Positions 1-8,397 are shown, counted from the first letter of the stretch. The stretch: 31,434 bases of DNA from CAZFLD01 sp964519835 (GCA_964519835.1 CAZFLD010000053.1:1-31434); one strand, 5' to 3'. Program-made: numbers and translations. The notes: generated by a model from the sequence alone, not told the origin.

Positions 1-58
1 GGTGTGTTGTCGGGGGGTGTGTTGTCGGGGGGTGTGTTGTCGGGGGGTGTGTTGTCGG
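1..58. repeat. 15-bp tandem repeat, about 3.9 copies, cut by the window edge
   Basis: The unit GGTGTGTTGTCGGGG (plus strand) is repeated without error from base 1 to 58. The period is a multiple of three and lies in frame in the minus-strand gene, coding for DNTPP units. The array may continue to the left. Such in-frame arrays often vary in copy number by slippage; that is inference here. Confidence 0.95.
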
Positions 59-473
59 AATCATTCTGAGCCGGCGGAAACACGTCCCCCGTGGCGTCCT
101 TGCCCTGGTAGTCGCTTGGAAACTGAATAATAGAGCCATCCTCATCATCGCCGTTTACGGCGCTGATTGCCTCTTTGTCCTTCTCCCGTTTTCGTTCCAC
201 AAGGAACTCGAATAATCGCTCTATAAAAGAAATCGCACGGATGTTCCGGTGAACAAGCTCGGCCTGGGCTTGCCCCTCCTTGTCCAGCTCCACGTCCGCC
301 AAGAGTTCGCCGAGGGCCTCGATAGCATCACCGTCGAGGGTTTTGTCGTCCTTCGGCGCCACGATGCCATGGCGTTTGCTGAGCTGCACGTGGACGAGGT
401 ACGCCTGTTCGAGATCCTCCATAAACTCCGGATAGATCTCGTGAATGGCCGCGAGGAGCTCGCTGTCCCGCAC
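1..473 (-). CDS. Uncharacterised protein with C-terminal DNTPP repeats, runs off left edge
   Basis: A minus-strand frame opens with GTG at 473..471 and stays open for 157 codons to the window edge. A Shine-Dalgarno GGAG lies 8 nt before the GTG, and the start is 2 nt after the stop of the DUF4342 gene, so the two look translationally coupled. The product begins MRDSELLAAIHEIYPEF and is acidic and helical-looking for about 100 residues (for example ELLADVELDKEGQ, then AISFIERLFEFLVERKR). A polar stretch follows and then a run of the 5-residue unit DNTPP, encoded by the 15-bp tandem repeat at the edge. I see no signal peptide or membrane segment and recognise no family. The reading frame and ribosome site make it a good gene call; the function is unknown and the C-terminus is missing. 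Confidence 0.7.
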   Translation of the reverse strand, partial: MRDSELLAAIHEIYPEFMEDLEQAYLVHVQLSKRHGIVAPKDDKTLDGDAIEALGELLADVELDKEGQAQAELVHRNIRAISFIERLFEFLVERKREKDKEAISAVNGDDEDGSIIQFPSDYQGKDATGDVFPPAQNDSDNTPPDNTPPDNTPPDNT

Positions 474-475
474 TT

Positions 476-805
476 CTATCGCTCCGAACCGGATTCCGGG
501 GTCTCGGGATTCGCTTTTGTATCCTCGCCCTCCGGGGGTGCGCCGTCGGTGCGAACCACCTCGATCTTTACAAAAGACATCAGGGCGGCCGCCGCCCCGA
601 CGGCGGCCAGGACGGGCGCAGCGAGCGCCGCTATGCCCCCGACGGCCACTCCGGTATTTAACGGAATCTCGAACATCTTTTCACCGCTTTCTTTGCGCAC
701 AATGATCTTCCGGGCCTTTCCTTTTTTGATGAGCTCACGCACTTTACTGACGGCCTCATTCCCTCGCACGACAAACTCTTCGCTCCAGCCTCGTCGCTCA
801 GCCAC
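476..805 (-). CDS. DUF4342 domain protein
   Basis: The product is 109 residues from a GTG start at 805..803, chosen because AAAGGGG lies 6 nt upstream; a longer frame back to 880 would translate through the direct repeats and the promoter. The sequence matches the DUF4342 pattern as I know it: a basic N-terminal helix (AVSKVRELIKKGKARKI), a short beta stretch ending in FEIPL, then a glycine/alanine-rich hydrophobic segment (GVAVGGIAALAAPVLAAVG) followed by SFVKIEV. The hydrophobic stretch of about 25 residues could be a membrane hairpin. The tail after about residue 85 is polar and acidic (PPEGEDTKANPETPESGSER). The family has no established function. It is the first gene of a two-gene unit with the repeat-bearing gene downstream. 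Confidence 0.8.
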   Translation of the reverse strand: MAERRGWSEEFVVRGNEAVSKVRELIKKGKARKIIVRKESGEKMFEIPLNTGVAVGGIAALAAPVLAAVGAAAALMSFVKIEVVRTDGAPPEGEDTKANPETPESGSER

Positions 806-825
806 GTTTTTCCCCTTTACCCTGC

Positions 826-868
826 GTAGTACAACCAGCCTAGACTTGTAGTACAACCAGCCTAGACT
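826..868. repeat. 21-bp direct repeat, two copies 1 bp apart
   Basis: Bases 826-846 and 848-868 are identical over 21 bp (start GTAGTACAACC, end CCTAGACT). They lie between the divergent DUF4342 gene and the exported sulfatase gene. One copy contains the proposed -10 element of the minus-strand promoter and the other lies in its 5' leader, so the pair could be a regulator site or a local duplication that copied a promoter part. Confidence 0.9.
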
Positions 869-887
869 CTGGGCGGGCACTGGTCAA
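859..887 (-). promoter_or_regulatory. Candidate sigma-70-type promoter for the DUF4342 unit
   Basis: On the minus strand TTGACC (887..882) is followed after 17 bp by TAGGCT (864..859). The -35 is 5/6 to consensus and the -10 only 3/6. Transcription would begin near 852, inside the second direct-repeat copy. Found by eye only. Confidence 0.35.
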
Positions 888-936
888 GTGTACAACGCCT
901 TGCGCGCGCGGCCGACCGACGGTAGGCTGGGTCACC

Positions 937-2661
937 GTGAACAGACGCCGAATCACCACACTTTTGGTCGGACTTCTTGCCGTCATCGCCACTATCGCTC
1001 TGATGCCCCTCTCCGGGCGAGACCGCCCGATTGTGTTTGACGAGCGGCTTATCGACGGCAAGCAGAGCTACCTCGAGGGACTGCGTCGGCGCCGACCGGC
1101 CGGCCTCAACCGGCAGCCGGCAGCGAACGCGCCGAACATTATCATCATGCTCGCCGACGACCTCGGTCCAAGCGACATCTCCGCCTACGGCGCGCGGCTC
1201 GGCTCGCCCCACGTCGACACACCCCACATCGACTCAATCGGTGCCGACGGGGTGCGATTCGACAATGCGTACGCCACGGCTGCTATTTGCGCGCCGTCTC
1301 GTGCGGCGCTTCTGACGGGTCGTCACCAAAACCGGTCGGGCTTCCAGCTCCAACCGCAGAGCCGGTACGCCAAGAACCGCCTCGAGTACTTTGTGTTCCG
1401 CCACGTGATGGACACGGGAAACATGGTTCCCGTGTTCAACACCAATTTGCCGGCGCAAGAGGACATCGACCGCCAGGGTCTCTCGCCGGCCGAGATCACC
1501 ATTGCAGATGCGCTTGGAGCCGCAGGCTACAGGACGGCAGCGGTGGGAAAATGGCACCTCGGCATCACAGACGGCTTTTTGCCCCGGGACCACGGGTTTC
1601 AGAGTCACTTCGGCTTCTACGAGGCCTACAGCCTCTACGCCCCGGAATCCGACCCCGACGTCGTCGGCCTTCGCCTTGGGGAGTTCACCGACGAGCATCA
1701 GTGGAACAACGGCCGTTCAGGCCCGTCGGCCGTCCACAGGGACGGAGTTGTGGTCGAGGAAGACAAGTACCTGACCTTTGCGCTGGCGGACGAGGCGGTG
1801 CAGGTTATCAACGAAGCGGGAGATGACCCGTACTTTTTGTACCTGGCCTTTAGCGCCCCCCATGTTCCACTCCAAGCGCCGGTGGAGTACTACGACCGTT
1901 TTTTGGACGTGGAAGATGAGGCGACGCGTATTTACTACGCGATGATTGCCGCAATGGACGACGCGGTCGGCCGGGTGCTCGACGCGGTGCATACGTCGGG
2001 GCACGGTGAGCGAACGATGATCATGTTCGCCGCAGACAACGGCGGCTACGAGGGAACGGGCGCCACCGAGAACTACCCGTTTAAGGGAGGCAAGTTTTCC
2101 AATTTCGAGGGCGGCCTTCGGGTACCTGCGCTCCTCTCCTACCCGCAGCGCGTCGCCGCCGGTACGGTTGTGGAGTCCGCCGTTTTGTTAACGGATCTTC
2201 CGGTTACGGCGACGGCGGCGGCGGGTATTCCCCGTGCTCCGGACCGGGACTACGACGGCGTGAACCTTCTCTCGTACCTACCGCCGCCCGGTGGCGGAGG
2301 TCAACCCGAGTCCGGCGCCCCGGGGGCCGGCGGAAAAGAACGGCCGACGACCGGCGACGGGCCGCACGTGGTGACCGACGTCATTCACGAATCGCTGTTC
2401 TGGGCCTGGGACTACAACCGCGCCGTCATCGCCGGCGATCACAAGCTTATCGTAGACGATCTGCACGGCGTAGAGCTTTTGTACAATCTGGCACGTGACC
2501 CGCGGGAGACGAGGAATCTCGCGCCCGAACATACAACACGCGTAGAGGCACTCCGCAAGATGATCGAGGCGTGGGAGGAACTGATGCCGCCGCCCGCGTG
2601 GCCGCGGATCATGAACTACCGCTATCGGATTGGCGAGGAGGTGTATTTTTTCGCGATTTAG
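937..2661 (+). CDS. Exported sulfatase (formylglycine-dependent arylsulfatase type)
   Basis: The product is a 574-residue alkaline-phosphatase-superfamily sulfatase that should cleave a sulfate ester outside the cytoplasm. Residues 1-26 form a signal peptide or membrane anchor (basic start MNRRR, then a hydrophobic core). The metal-binding pair D74-D75 lies in IIIMLADDLG. The catalytic motif CAPSR at C118-R122 fits the CxPxR signature, in which the cysteine is converted to formylglycine. K205 and H207 (GKWHLG), H309 (SAPHVP) and D367-N368 (ADNGG) match the remaining conserved active-site positions. The start is GTG at 937; the ribosome site is weak (GGTAGGCTGGG). No sulfatase-maturating enzyme is in the window. 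The substrate cannot be read from the sequence. It is transcribed alone, away from the DUF4342 unit, and faces a small exported protein gene at its 3' end. Confidence 0.93.
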   Translation: MNRRRITTLLVGLLAVIATIALMPLSGRDRPIVFDERLIDGKQSYLEGLRRRRPAGLNRQPAANAPNIIIMLADDLGPSDISAYGARLGSPHVDTPHIDSIGADGVRFDNAYATAAICAPSRAALLTGRHQNRSGFQLQPQSRYAKNRLEYFVFRHVMDTGNMVPVFNTNLPAQEDIDRQGLSPAEITIADALGAAGYRTAAVGKWHLGITDGFLPRDHGFQSHFGFYEAYSLYAPESDPDVVGLRLGEFTDEHQWNNGRSGPSAVHRDGVVVEEDKYLTFALADEAVQVINEAGDDPYFLYLAFSAPHVPLQAPVEYYDRFLDVEDEATRIYYAMIAAMDDAVGRVLDAVHTSGHGERTMIMFAADNGGYEGTGATENYPFKGGKFSNFEGGLRVPALLSYPQRVAAGTVVESAVLLTDLPVTATAAAGIPRAPDRDYDGVNLLSYLPPPGGGGQPESGAPGAGGKERPTTGDGPHVVTDVIHESLFWAWDYNRAVIAGDHKLIVDDLHGVELLYNLARDPRETRNLAPEHTTRVEALRKMIEAWEELMPPPAWPRIMNYRYRIGEEVYFFAI

Positions 2662-2666
2662 GAGGT

Positions 2667-2685
2667 GGCTACCGGGCGAGTAGCC
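2667..2685. terminator. Small hairpin between convergent genes
   Basis: GGCTAC (2667-2672) pairs with GTAGCC (2680-2685) around a 7-nt loop, just after the sulfatase stop and just before the stop of the minus-strand gene. There is no clear T tract on either side, so terminator activity is uncertain. Confidence 0.3.
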
Positions 2686-2690
2686 GGCCG

Positions 2691-3125
2691 CTATTGCCGG
2701 ACCAGCACCATGTTGCCGGTGGGGTTGGTTGTTATCTCGATGACGCGGTCGTTACGCTCGGTAACGTCGACGCTGACGGCCATGTACACGTTCTCGTTGA
2801 TGTCCCAAACCTTGTAGAAGGCGTTTCCCGCCTGCGACGTGAACACCAAGAACCCCTTGTCATTGATGCCCCAGCTCTCGAACCGCAGATTGGCGGCATC
2901 GGTGGTAACGGTACCGTCGTCCGCCAGCGTCAGAGCCGCTTCCCGGTAGCTCGCCAGCCCTCGGGCATTCCGATAGTCGTTAAGCGTGTACCCGGCCAAA
3001 GCGTTTACTCGGTACATATGCCATTCGCCCTCCATTTGAAGGGGATTAGTTGTTGCCGCGCTCTGGGCAAAGCCTGCGAGGACCGCGAATAGTCCTATAA
3101 GCACAAGGGATATAATCCGTTTCAC
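2691..3125 (-). CDS. Small exported protein of unknown function
   Basis: The product is 144 residues from GTG at 3125..3123, preceded by a strong GAGGAGG 8 nt upstream; the longer upstream frame lacks such a site and would hide the signal peptide. The N-terminus is a type I signal peptide (MKRIISLVLIGLFAVLAGFAQ), with cleavage likely near AQSA. There is no lipobox cysteine. The mature part begins with MEGEWHMYRVN and continues with alternating polar and hydrophobic strands (GTVTTDAANLRFESWG, FLVFTSQAGNAFYKVWD), which suggests a small all-beta fold resembling lipocalin-like domains. That is a structural impression only. It is a lone gene, divergent from the envelope operon starting at 3362 with about 236 bp of shared upstream DNA, and convergent with the sulfatase. 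Confidence 0.75.
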   Translation of the reverse strand: MKRIISLVLIGLFAVLAGFAQSAATTNPLQMEGEWHMYRVNALAGYTLNDYRNARGLASYREAALTLADDGTVTTDAANLRFESWGINDKGFLVFTSQAGNAFYKVWDINENVYMAVSVDVTERNDRVIEITTNPTGNMVLVRQ

Positions 3126-3361
3126 CGTGTCGTCCTCCTCAAAACCGTCGGCGACCACCGGCACCACCAACGTTGTAACTGCGGCGGGCGCCCGCGACAC
3201 CCGGCACCTGCGGCAATGCGGGCTTCAGGAGCCCACAGATACCAATATCGGCAGGATCGGCGGTCGACTTTTGTTGAATGTTTCGGGAAAAAAGGCTGTA
3301 GCGATGCAGATTCTTCGTGTATATTAGTAAAATTATCAGCTTTCGGCCGAGGAGTGTGCAA

Positions 3362-5194
3362 ATGCTACGAAGACTTGCCCTTGTGCTCGTAATCGTGACC
3401 GGCGCCACGGCGACGCTTGCCGCGGAGCCCAGCCCACCTTCAAATATCGGAATAATCTCGAACGGCATTTTCCGAGAAGCCCAGGATCAGTACCTGAGCG
3501 TGCTTTATTCTCAAGAGTTGGAGAAAAACGCCGTCTTTCTCCAGTTCGAGATGCCCACCAACGGGCTTCTAACCTCGGCATTTCAGATCGGGACAGCAAT
3601 CGTCCTCGAGGGGTTGCGCTTGGGGGCCCGCTATCAAGGCAGCCACATCGGTTCCGACGGGTTGCTGACCGGCGGCAACGTCGAGGCCGACGACGTGGAC
3701 CTCGACGCCATCACCGACGGCACGGGCCAGATTGTCGCCATGCAGTCCACGACAAGCAACGAGAGCGACTACCAGGTCAACTCCGACGATACGGTAGACG
3801 TGCTTATCGGACTTGGACCCATCGGCATCGGGAACACGATTACCTTCAGCGACGACTATGACGGGGGAAACTTCTACTCGACGTACGCGTTCCCGGGTGG
3901 TGCATCGTGGAACACCCCCTCGGTCGACACCAACGCACAGACCGCCACCAGTGTAGAGGTGCGCGAACCCGATGGGACGCTCGTGTCTTCCACGATGCAG
4001 GACTACCGCAATGGCAACGACAGGAGCAACGCCGGCTTCACCGACACGGTCTCCTTCGGGATCACCCTGGACCTCGGCGAGGTGCAGCTTGCGCCGTACG
4101 CGATGGTGGACGTCGGCAGCATCGTAAACGACAACACAGCCACCTTCGAGAGCTACGCCCGCAACGTTGGCGCCGGCTACCCGGCTTTTACCGCCCCGAC
4201 CATGGCGGGAGAGGACACAATACTCGGTACCGCCACGGAGGATATTACGTCCTACAATGTCTACAACGCCGCAGACCTCAGCTCTCGCTTTGACCTCAAC
4301 CCTATGATAGGCGCAGAGATAACCGCGACCAACTTCGCGGGCGTAGAAGCCATGACGGTTGTGGGAAGAATCGCCTACGGGGCCGAGCTGCCGCTATACT
4401 CCGCAAGCTACACACCGGCAACCGGTGGAGAGGCGACCACCGTTGCCGGCACGGCGTCAACCTATGAGGGCTACGCCTACACGGCAACAACCTACGGCCC
4501 CGACCTGGTGGAGACGGAAGCTACCGTCACACGAGCTGTGGAGACGCAGACCATCTCTCAGTTCAACCAGGAAATTCTCCCCACCATGAAATTGCTTGTT
4601 ACGCCCTCGAATCTTTTGCAGATCGGTATCTCCTACCACCCGGAGATCGCGTTTCAGTCGGACTCCCGCACGACATCGGGAACGGCCGTACAGACGGTTA
4701 CGACCGACGACGGCATTGCCGGCGACTCCCCCGACGACCGGGTGGTGGAAACGACGATCACCTACGCGGGAAGCTCATGGACCCGAAGTCGTTTTACTTT
4801 TCGGAACTACTTCGATGCGGCGGCAAGCTTTTACATCATCCCGGACAGACTCCGACTAAATCTCGGTAGTCAAGTCTCAAACCTCTGGGTTGATGAAATA
4901 AAGACTGAAGAGTCGACCCCAGGCGTGACGACTCGTGTGGAGCGAACGGCCACCGGCACGACCTCTCCGGAAGCCGACGACTTTGTCACGACAAACACGT
5001 CGGTGAACACGGACGTGCGCGATGCCTCCGACAACTCGCTTGAGGTGTACGACAGTGGGTTCCAGTACATCGACTACGACTTTGGGTTGACCTTCTTTTT
5101 TGACAAAAACATGTTCCTCGACCTCAACATGGATGCGGTGGGGAATATTTGGGACCTCTCGAGCTGGTCGCTCGAAATGACCATCCTCTACTAA
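3362..5194 (+). CDS. Large exported protein, probable outer-membrane beta-barrel
   Basis: The product is 610 residues from ATG at 3362, chosen because GAGGAG sits 8 nt upstream and the signal peptide (MLRRLALVLVIVTGATATLAAEP) then begins at residue 1. The mature protein is rich in Thr, Ser, Asp, Gly and Tyr with short alternating strands, has no hydrophobic helix, and ends in SLEMTILY. An aromatic last residue is typical of proteins inserted by the Bam machinery. Several strands near the C-terminus read as amphipathic barrel strands (RFTFRNYFDAAASFYI, DYDFGLTFFFDKNMFLDLN). It is co-transcribed with the lipoprotein gene 15 bp downstream. I do not recognise a named family; a porin-like or structural surface role is possible. 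Exported status is well supported, the barrel is an inference. Confidence 0.8.
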   Translation: MLRRLALVLVIVTGATATLAAEPSPPSNIGIISNGIFREAQDQYLSVLYSQELEKNAVFLQFEMPTNGLLTSAFQIGTAIVLEGLRLGARYQGSHIGSDGLLTGGNVEADDVDLDAITDGTGQIVAMQSTTSNESDYQVNSDDTVDVLIGLGPIGIGNTITFSDDYDGGNFYSTYAFPGGASWNTPSVDTNAQTATSVEVREPDGTLVSSTMQDYRNGNDRSNAGFTDTVSFGITLDLGEVQLAPYAMVDVGSIVNDNTATFESYARNVGAGYPAFTAPTMAGEDTILGTATEDITSYNVYNAADLSSRFDLNPMIGAEITATNFAGVEAMTVVGRIAYGAELPLYSASYTPATGGEATTVAGTASTYEGYAYTATTYGPDLVETEATVTRAVETQTISQFNQEILPTMKLLVTPSNLLQIGISYHPEIAFQSDSRTTSGTAVQTVTTDDGIAGDSPDDRVVETTITYAGSSWTRSRFTFRNYFDAAASFYIIPDRLRLNLGSQVSNLWVDEIKTEESTPGVTTRVERTATGTTSPEADDFVTTNTSVNTDVRDASDNSLEVYDSGFQYIDYDFGLTFFFDKNMFLDLNMDAVGNIWDLSSWSLEMTILY

Positions 5195-5209
5195 AAGGAG
5201 GCACGAAGT

Positions 5210-6931
5210 ATGAGACGACCAAACATCGTCCAAATCGGCGGCCTTGCCGTAACAGTCGGGCTTGTCCTCCTGCTTGCGGGCTGTCCTGAGGCAGGCGTAA
5301 AGACCACAATAGGCACGAACCAGGCTGCCGAAACAACGGCCGTTGGGGACGTTAACACTACCCTCGGCACCGGCTCTTCGAGCAGCACGCCGTTCTTCGG
5401 CTCGACGGCCTTGGGCTCGGGCGTCGCGGAAGCGTCAGGAACACAAATCGCGACGGTCGACCAGCTCGACGGCCAGACCTTCTCGTTGTTCTTTGAGAAC
5501 GGGGCCCTAGATGAGAACACGATCGCATCGGCCATCGCCCTCTGGGTTCTTTCAGATGCCGCCGACAACAGCACCGCCTACGTGCAGGACACGGAGCTTG
5601 CCAACGGCACGGACTGGGAAGCCGAGGTACAAGTGAGCGGCGCCAACAGTCAGGTGGACATCACAGTCGACCTCGGGGGCGTAAGCGCCTCCACCTACAT
5701 CGAGGTCGCTATCGACGGCTCCGAGCTTACCGCCAACGGCGGCACTAAGACCCTCAACCAGGACGAAGATGACGTACCGGGCGAAACAGGCGAGGACGAC
5801 TTGTACCTCTACCTTCTTGTGACGGGCGCGACGAACGCCCTTGCCACCGGCGATTTTCGCAATCCCCTCGCCCAAGTTGCGGAGGGCGCGGTAACCGCAC
5901 CCGCCGAGGGCGACACCACCTTTCAAGTAACCGGTATTGCCGACACGGAGGGTACCCAAAATGCCGTGACCTATGCGAGCACCGAGGCAAACGTTGGTTA
6001 CGCCTCCTACGCGGCGGACGGAACCTGGACGGCACAGACCGCCACCGAAAGCAATTTCGCCGGCGGCAACGTCGATATCGCACTAAGCGGCTTTGGCAGC
6101 TTTTCCAACGGCAACATCATCCGTCGTGTTGTGGACCGATACAACTACAGCGAAAGCGCGGCAGTCGACGGTTTTACCCACCGCCGAGTCTACGACCAGA
6201 CCGACGCCACGGTGCGCTACAGCACTACCTACTTCTCGGTTGGGAACCTCGGGAGCATCCTATTTGATCCGGCCAACACCGACTTTGGATTGGCGATAAA
6301 CCCCACCGCGGATTCGGGTCTTGCTGCGAGCACCCAGCACTCTGTAACGGTTAACGGAACCGAATACACGTTCACAACGGGCACTGCGCCGGTGAGCTAT
6401 GTTGATGTGGTCGACCTCTTGAACGCAGTCACAAGCTTCTCGGCCAACTTCACCGCGAGCCTCACGGGACTCGGCGGGGCGGAGGATATCGTGATTACTT
6501 CGACCGACAACTCGAGCAGCGGTCCCTTGAACTTCGCCATTACTGCAGGCACAACCGGAACGGATCTCGTTGCCGCCCTGGGTGTCGGCGGGGCGCAGAC
6601 CAACCGCGCGGTCGTGGATCCCACCAGCGGCGGCAACAATAACAACCGGTACGTGGAAGTCGCGCTCTCCGGTCCATCCACCGACACGACAACGCTCAAC
6701 TCCGACTCCATTCGTGTCTTCAACACGACCAACGGTGAGTTCGAGCCATGGACGAGCCTCGAGTCGATCAACGACAACGTTGTTCGGCTTCACATGTACA
6801 AGGGCTTTGACACAACAGGCGTGAACATGCAGATCATCGTGACACCGCAGGCGCGAGACGGGGCCGGTATCCCCTACGGGGATACCGGCAACCAGGACGT
6901 CGCGCTGATATCCAACACGTTCCAGTTCTAA
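5210..6931 (+). CDS. Large lipoprotein with beta-rich repeats
   Basis: The product is 573 residues from ATG at 5210, with a strong AAGGAGG ribosome site. The signal peptide ends in the lipobox LAGC at C25 (VLLLAGC), so the mature protein is lipid-anchored. The rest is threonine-, alanine- and glycine-rich and beta-like, with no helix-forming blocks. The last 100 residues (VEVALSGPSTDTTTLNSDSI, then INDNVVRLHMYKG and MQIIVTPQARDG) resemble bacterial Ig-like or SbsA-type domains. It follows the barrel-like protein gene closely and a strong hairpin follows its stop, so the pair forms a two-gene envelope operon. A surface or periplasmic binding partner of the barrel is a reasonable guess. A perfect inverted repeat lies inside the coding sequence near the 3' end. 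Confidence 0.85.
   Translation: MRRPNIVQIGGLAVTVGLVLLLAGCPEAGVKTTIGTNQAAETTAVGDVNTTLGTGSSSSTPFFGSTALGSGVAEASGTQIATVDQLDGQTFSLFFENGALDENTIASAIALWVLSDAADNSTAYVQDTELANGTDWEAEVQVSGANSQVDITVDLGGVSASTYIEVAIDGSELTANGGTKTLNQDEDDVPGETGEDDLYLYLLVTGATNALATGDFRNPLAQVAEGAVTAPAEGDTTFQVTGIADTEGTQNAVTYASTEANVGYASYAADGTWTAQTATESNFAGGNVDIALSGFGSFSNGNIIRRVVDRYNYSESAAVDGFTHRRVYDQTDATVRYSTTYFSVGNLGSILFDPANTDFGLAINPTADSGLAASTQHSVTVNGTEYTFTTGTAPVSYVDVVDLLNAVTSFSANFTASLTGLGGAEDIVITSTDNSSSGPLNFAITAGTTGTDLVAALGVGGAQTNRAVVDPTSGGNNNNRYVEVALSGPSTDTTTLNSDSIRVFNTTNGEFEPWTSLESINDNVVRLHMYKGFDTTGVNMQIIVTPQARDGAGIPYGDTGNQDVALISNTFQF
6863..6889. repeat. Perfect 12-bp inverted repeat inside the lipoprotein gene
   Basis: GCCGGTATCCCC (6863-6874) and GGGGATACCGGC (6878-6889) are exact reverse complements around the 3-nt loop TAC. 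The hairpin encodes part of the reading frame and lies 42 bases before the stop codon. It could stabilise the mRNA 3' end or pause transcription, or be chance. Confidence 0.9.
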
Positions 6932-6940
6932 GCGAAAAGG

Positions 6941-6969
6941 CGCGCAGGCGGCCACGTGCCGCCTGCGCG
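6941..6969 (+). terminator. Strong GC-rich hairpin after the envelope operon
   Basis: CGCGCAGGCGGC (6941-6952) and GCCGCCTGCGCG (6958-6969) pair perfectly over 12 bp with a 5-nt loop, beginning 9 nt after the lipoprotein stop. Only two T residues follow, so it is an imperfect intrinsic terminator or an mRNA 3'-end stabiliser. Confidence 0.65.
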
Positions 6970-7398
6970 TTGCCGTCGGATCACGGTAACAGCAGTCGGC
7001 GGCCCTTTGGACCTTTTGCGGCGGATTTTTCTCTAATACCTCCAAGGCGAATTTGACTCGACGGCGGGGCAGCCACACATTTTATCCGAGAGGCGATGAT
7101 ACTCGAGAACTTAAACGCTACAACATCAATAGCTCAGTATCGAGAGGTTACGGAGCCTGAGATAGACCCGCCGCAGACCGAAAACTCGAGCGACGATTCG
7201 CCCGAGGTGGCCGACGATAAGGGTTCCCGCGGCCACGACACACGCCAAACGGGAGACGAGCACCACGGCAAATCCTCGACCGAGGGCGAGGAGGACACCC
7301 ATCGCGTCCCGCTGCCGGACTGGAAGGGTCAAAACGTCGACATCGTCGGGTAAGCGGAAGACCGTCGGTCGCCTGCGCCGTACTTTTTCAGGCCGACA
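6970..7398. other. Stretch without a convincing gene
   Basis: This stretch of about 430 bp separates the envelope operon from the aldo/keto reductase gene, whose 3' end it faces. A plus-strand frame at 7096-7353 (85 residues, very acidic, with EIDPPQTENSSDDSPEVADD) and a minus-strand frame at 7126-7332 (68 residues, hydrophobic, with FAVVLVSRLACVVAAGTLIV) overlap almost fully, so at most one can be real. The plus frame has only a badly spaced purine stretch (GAGAGG, 2 nt from ATG); the minus frame would begin with TTG without a ribosome site. I recognise neither product. Confidence 0.4.
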
Positions 7399-8397
7399 CT
7401 ACCAAGCGTAGGCTTTTGGCGCCTCGCCACCGGGTCCCGGGAAAATCGCATCGAGCTCGGAAAGTGTTTTGTTGTCGAGCTCTATTTCCGTGGCGCGGAC
7501 CGCCGATTCGAGCTGCTCGATGGTGCGCGGGCCGATTATCGGCGCGGTAACCCCCGGGTTGTGGAGCAACCAAGCAAGGGCAACCGCCGCCGCCGGCTCG
7601 CCGATCTTTTTGCAGAGCGCCTCGTATTTTTCGAGCCGTGGCCGTAGCTCCGCAAGGCGCTTCTCGAATCCCTCGCCACTTCGACGACCTTGGTCCGCTT
7701 TCTCGAGAGCTCCTCCGAGCATTCCGCCGCCGAGGGGGCTCCATGGAATAATCCCCAGGCCGTAGGCGCGACAAGCGGGCACCACTTCCAGCTCCACCTC
7801 TCGCTTGAGAAGATTGTAGATACTCTGTTCGCTCACAAGTCCCATGAGCCCGCGCCGAGACGCCTCTTGGCAGGCAGTGGCGATGTCCCAGCCGGCGAAG
7901 TTGCTCGATCCCGCGTAGGCGATTTTTCCCTGTTTCACCAGGGCGTCGAACGCCTGCCAGACCTCGTCCCATGGACACTCCCGGTCCACGTGATGCATCT
8001 GGTAGAGGTCTATAACTTCGGTCTGCAGACGCTTTAGGCTACCCTCACAGTGCCGCATGATTTTTACCGAGGAAAGGCTGCGGCCGTCGTGATTTGGTTC
8101 CGGTCGTTCGTCCGACTTGTTTGCCGGATTGTATACCTTTGTAGCAAGGATAACCGCATCCCTTCGGCCGCCGCCGAGGGCAAACCAGCGGCCGATAATC
8201 TCCTCCGTACTGCCACGCTCCGTTGCCCAACCGTACACGTCCGCCGTGTCGAAGAAGTTGATGCCGAGCTCGAGGGCCCGGTCCATTATCTTGTAGCTGT
8301 CCGCCTCGCTTGTGTGCCAGCCGAAGTTCATCGTGCCCAGGCACAGATTGCTCACCAGGACACCGTGCTTGCCAAGCCGTTTATGCTCAACTGCCAT
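7399..8397 (-). CDS. Aldo/keto reductase
   Basis: The product is 332 residues, an NAD(P)H-dependent TIM-barrel oxidoreductase. The start is ATG at 8397 because GGGAG lies about 6 nt upstream and the protein then opens with the family pattern (RLGKHGVLVSNLCLGTMNFG). The catalytic tetrad is visible: D50 and Y55 in FFDTADVYG, K87 in ILATKVYNP, H135 in DLYQMHHVD. The cofactor-binding part near the C-terminus (IIGPRTIEQLESAVRA) is intact. It resembles the AKR subfamilies that act on sugar aldehydes or small ketones. It is the last gene of the minus-strand run that starts with etfB, separated by 126 bp from the URO-D-like gene before it, so it may have its own promoter. A role in reducing lactaldehyde to propanediol would fit the context but is not shown. 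Confidence 0.92.
   Translation of the reverse strand: MAVEHKRLGKHGVLVSNLCLGTMNFGWHTSEADSYKIMDRALELGINFFDTADVYGWATERGSTEEIIGRWFALGGGRRDAVILATKVYNPANKSDERPEPNHDGRSLSSVKIMRHCEGSLKRLQTEVIDLYQMHHVDRECPWDEVWQAFDALVKQGKIAYAGSSNFAGWDIATACQEASRRGLMGLVSEQSIYNLLKREVELEVVPACRAYGLGIIPWSPLGGGMLGGALEKADQGRRSGEGFEKRLAELRPRLEKYEALCKKIGEPAAAVALAWLLHNPGVTAPIIGPRTIEQLESAVRATEIELDNKTLSELDAIFPGPGGEAPKAYAW

Noticed and set aside
1..58. CRISPR-like array at the left edge
   Set aside because: The 15-bp units are directly adjacent with no spacers and are in frame with a coding sequence.
249..851. Plus-strand frame of 200 codons at the left side
   Set aside because: It is antisense to the DUF4342 gene and the repeat-bearing gene, which both have ribosome sites on the minus strand.
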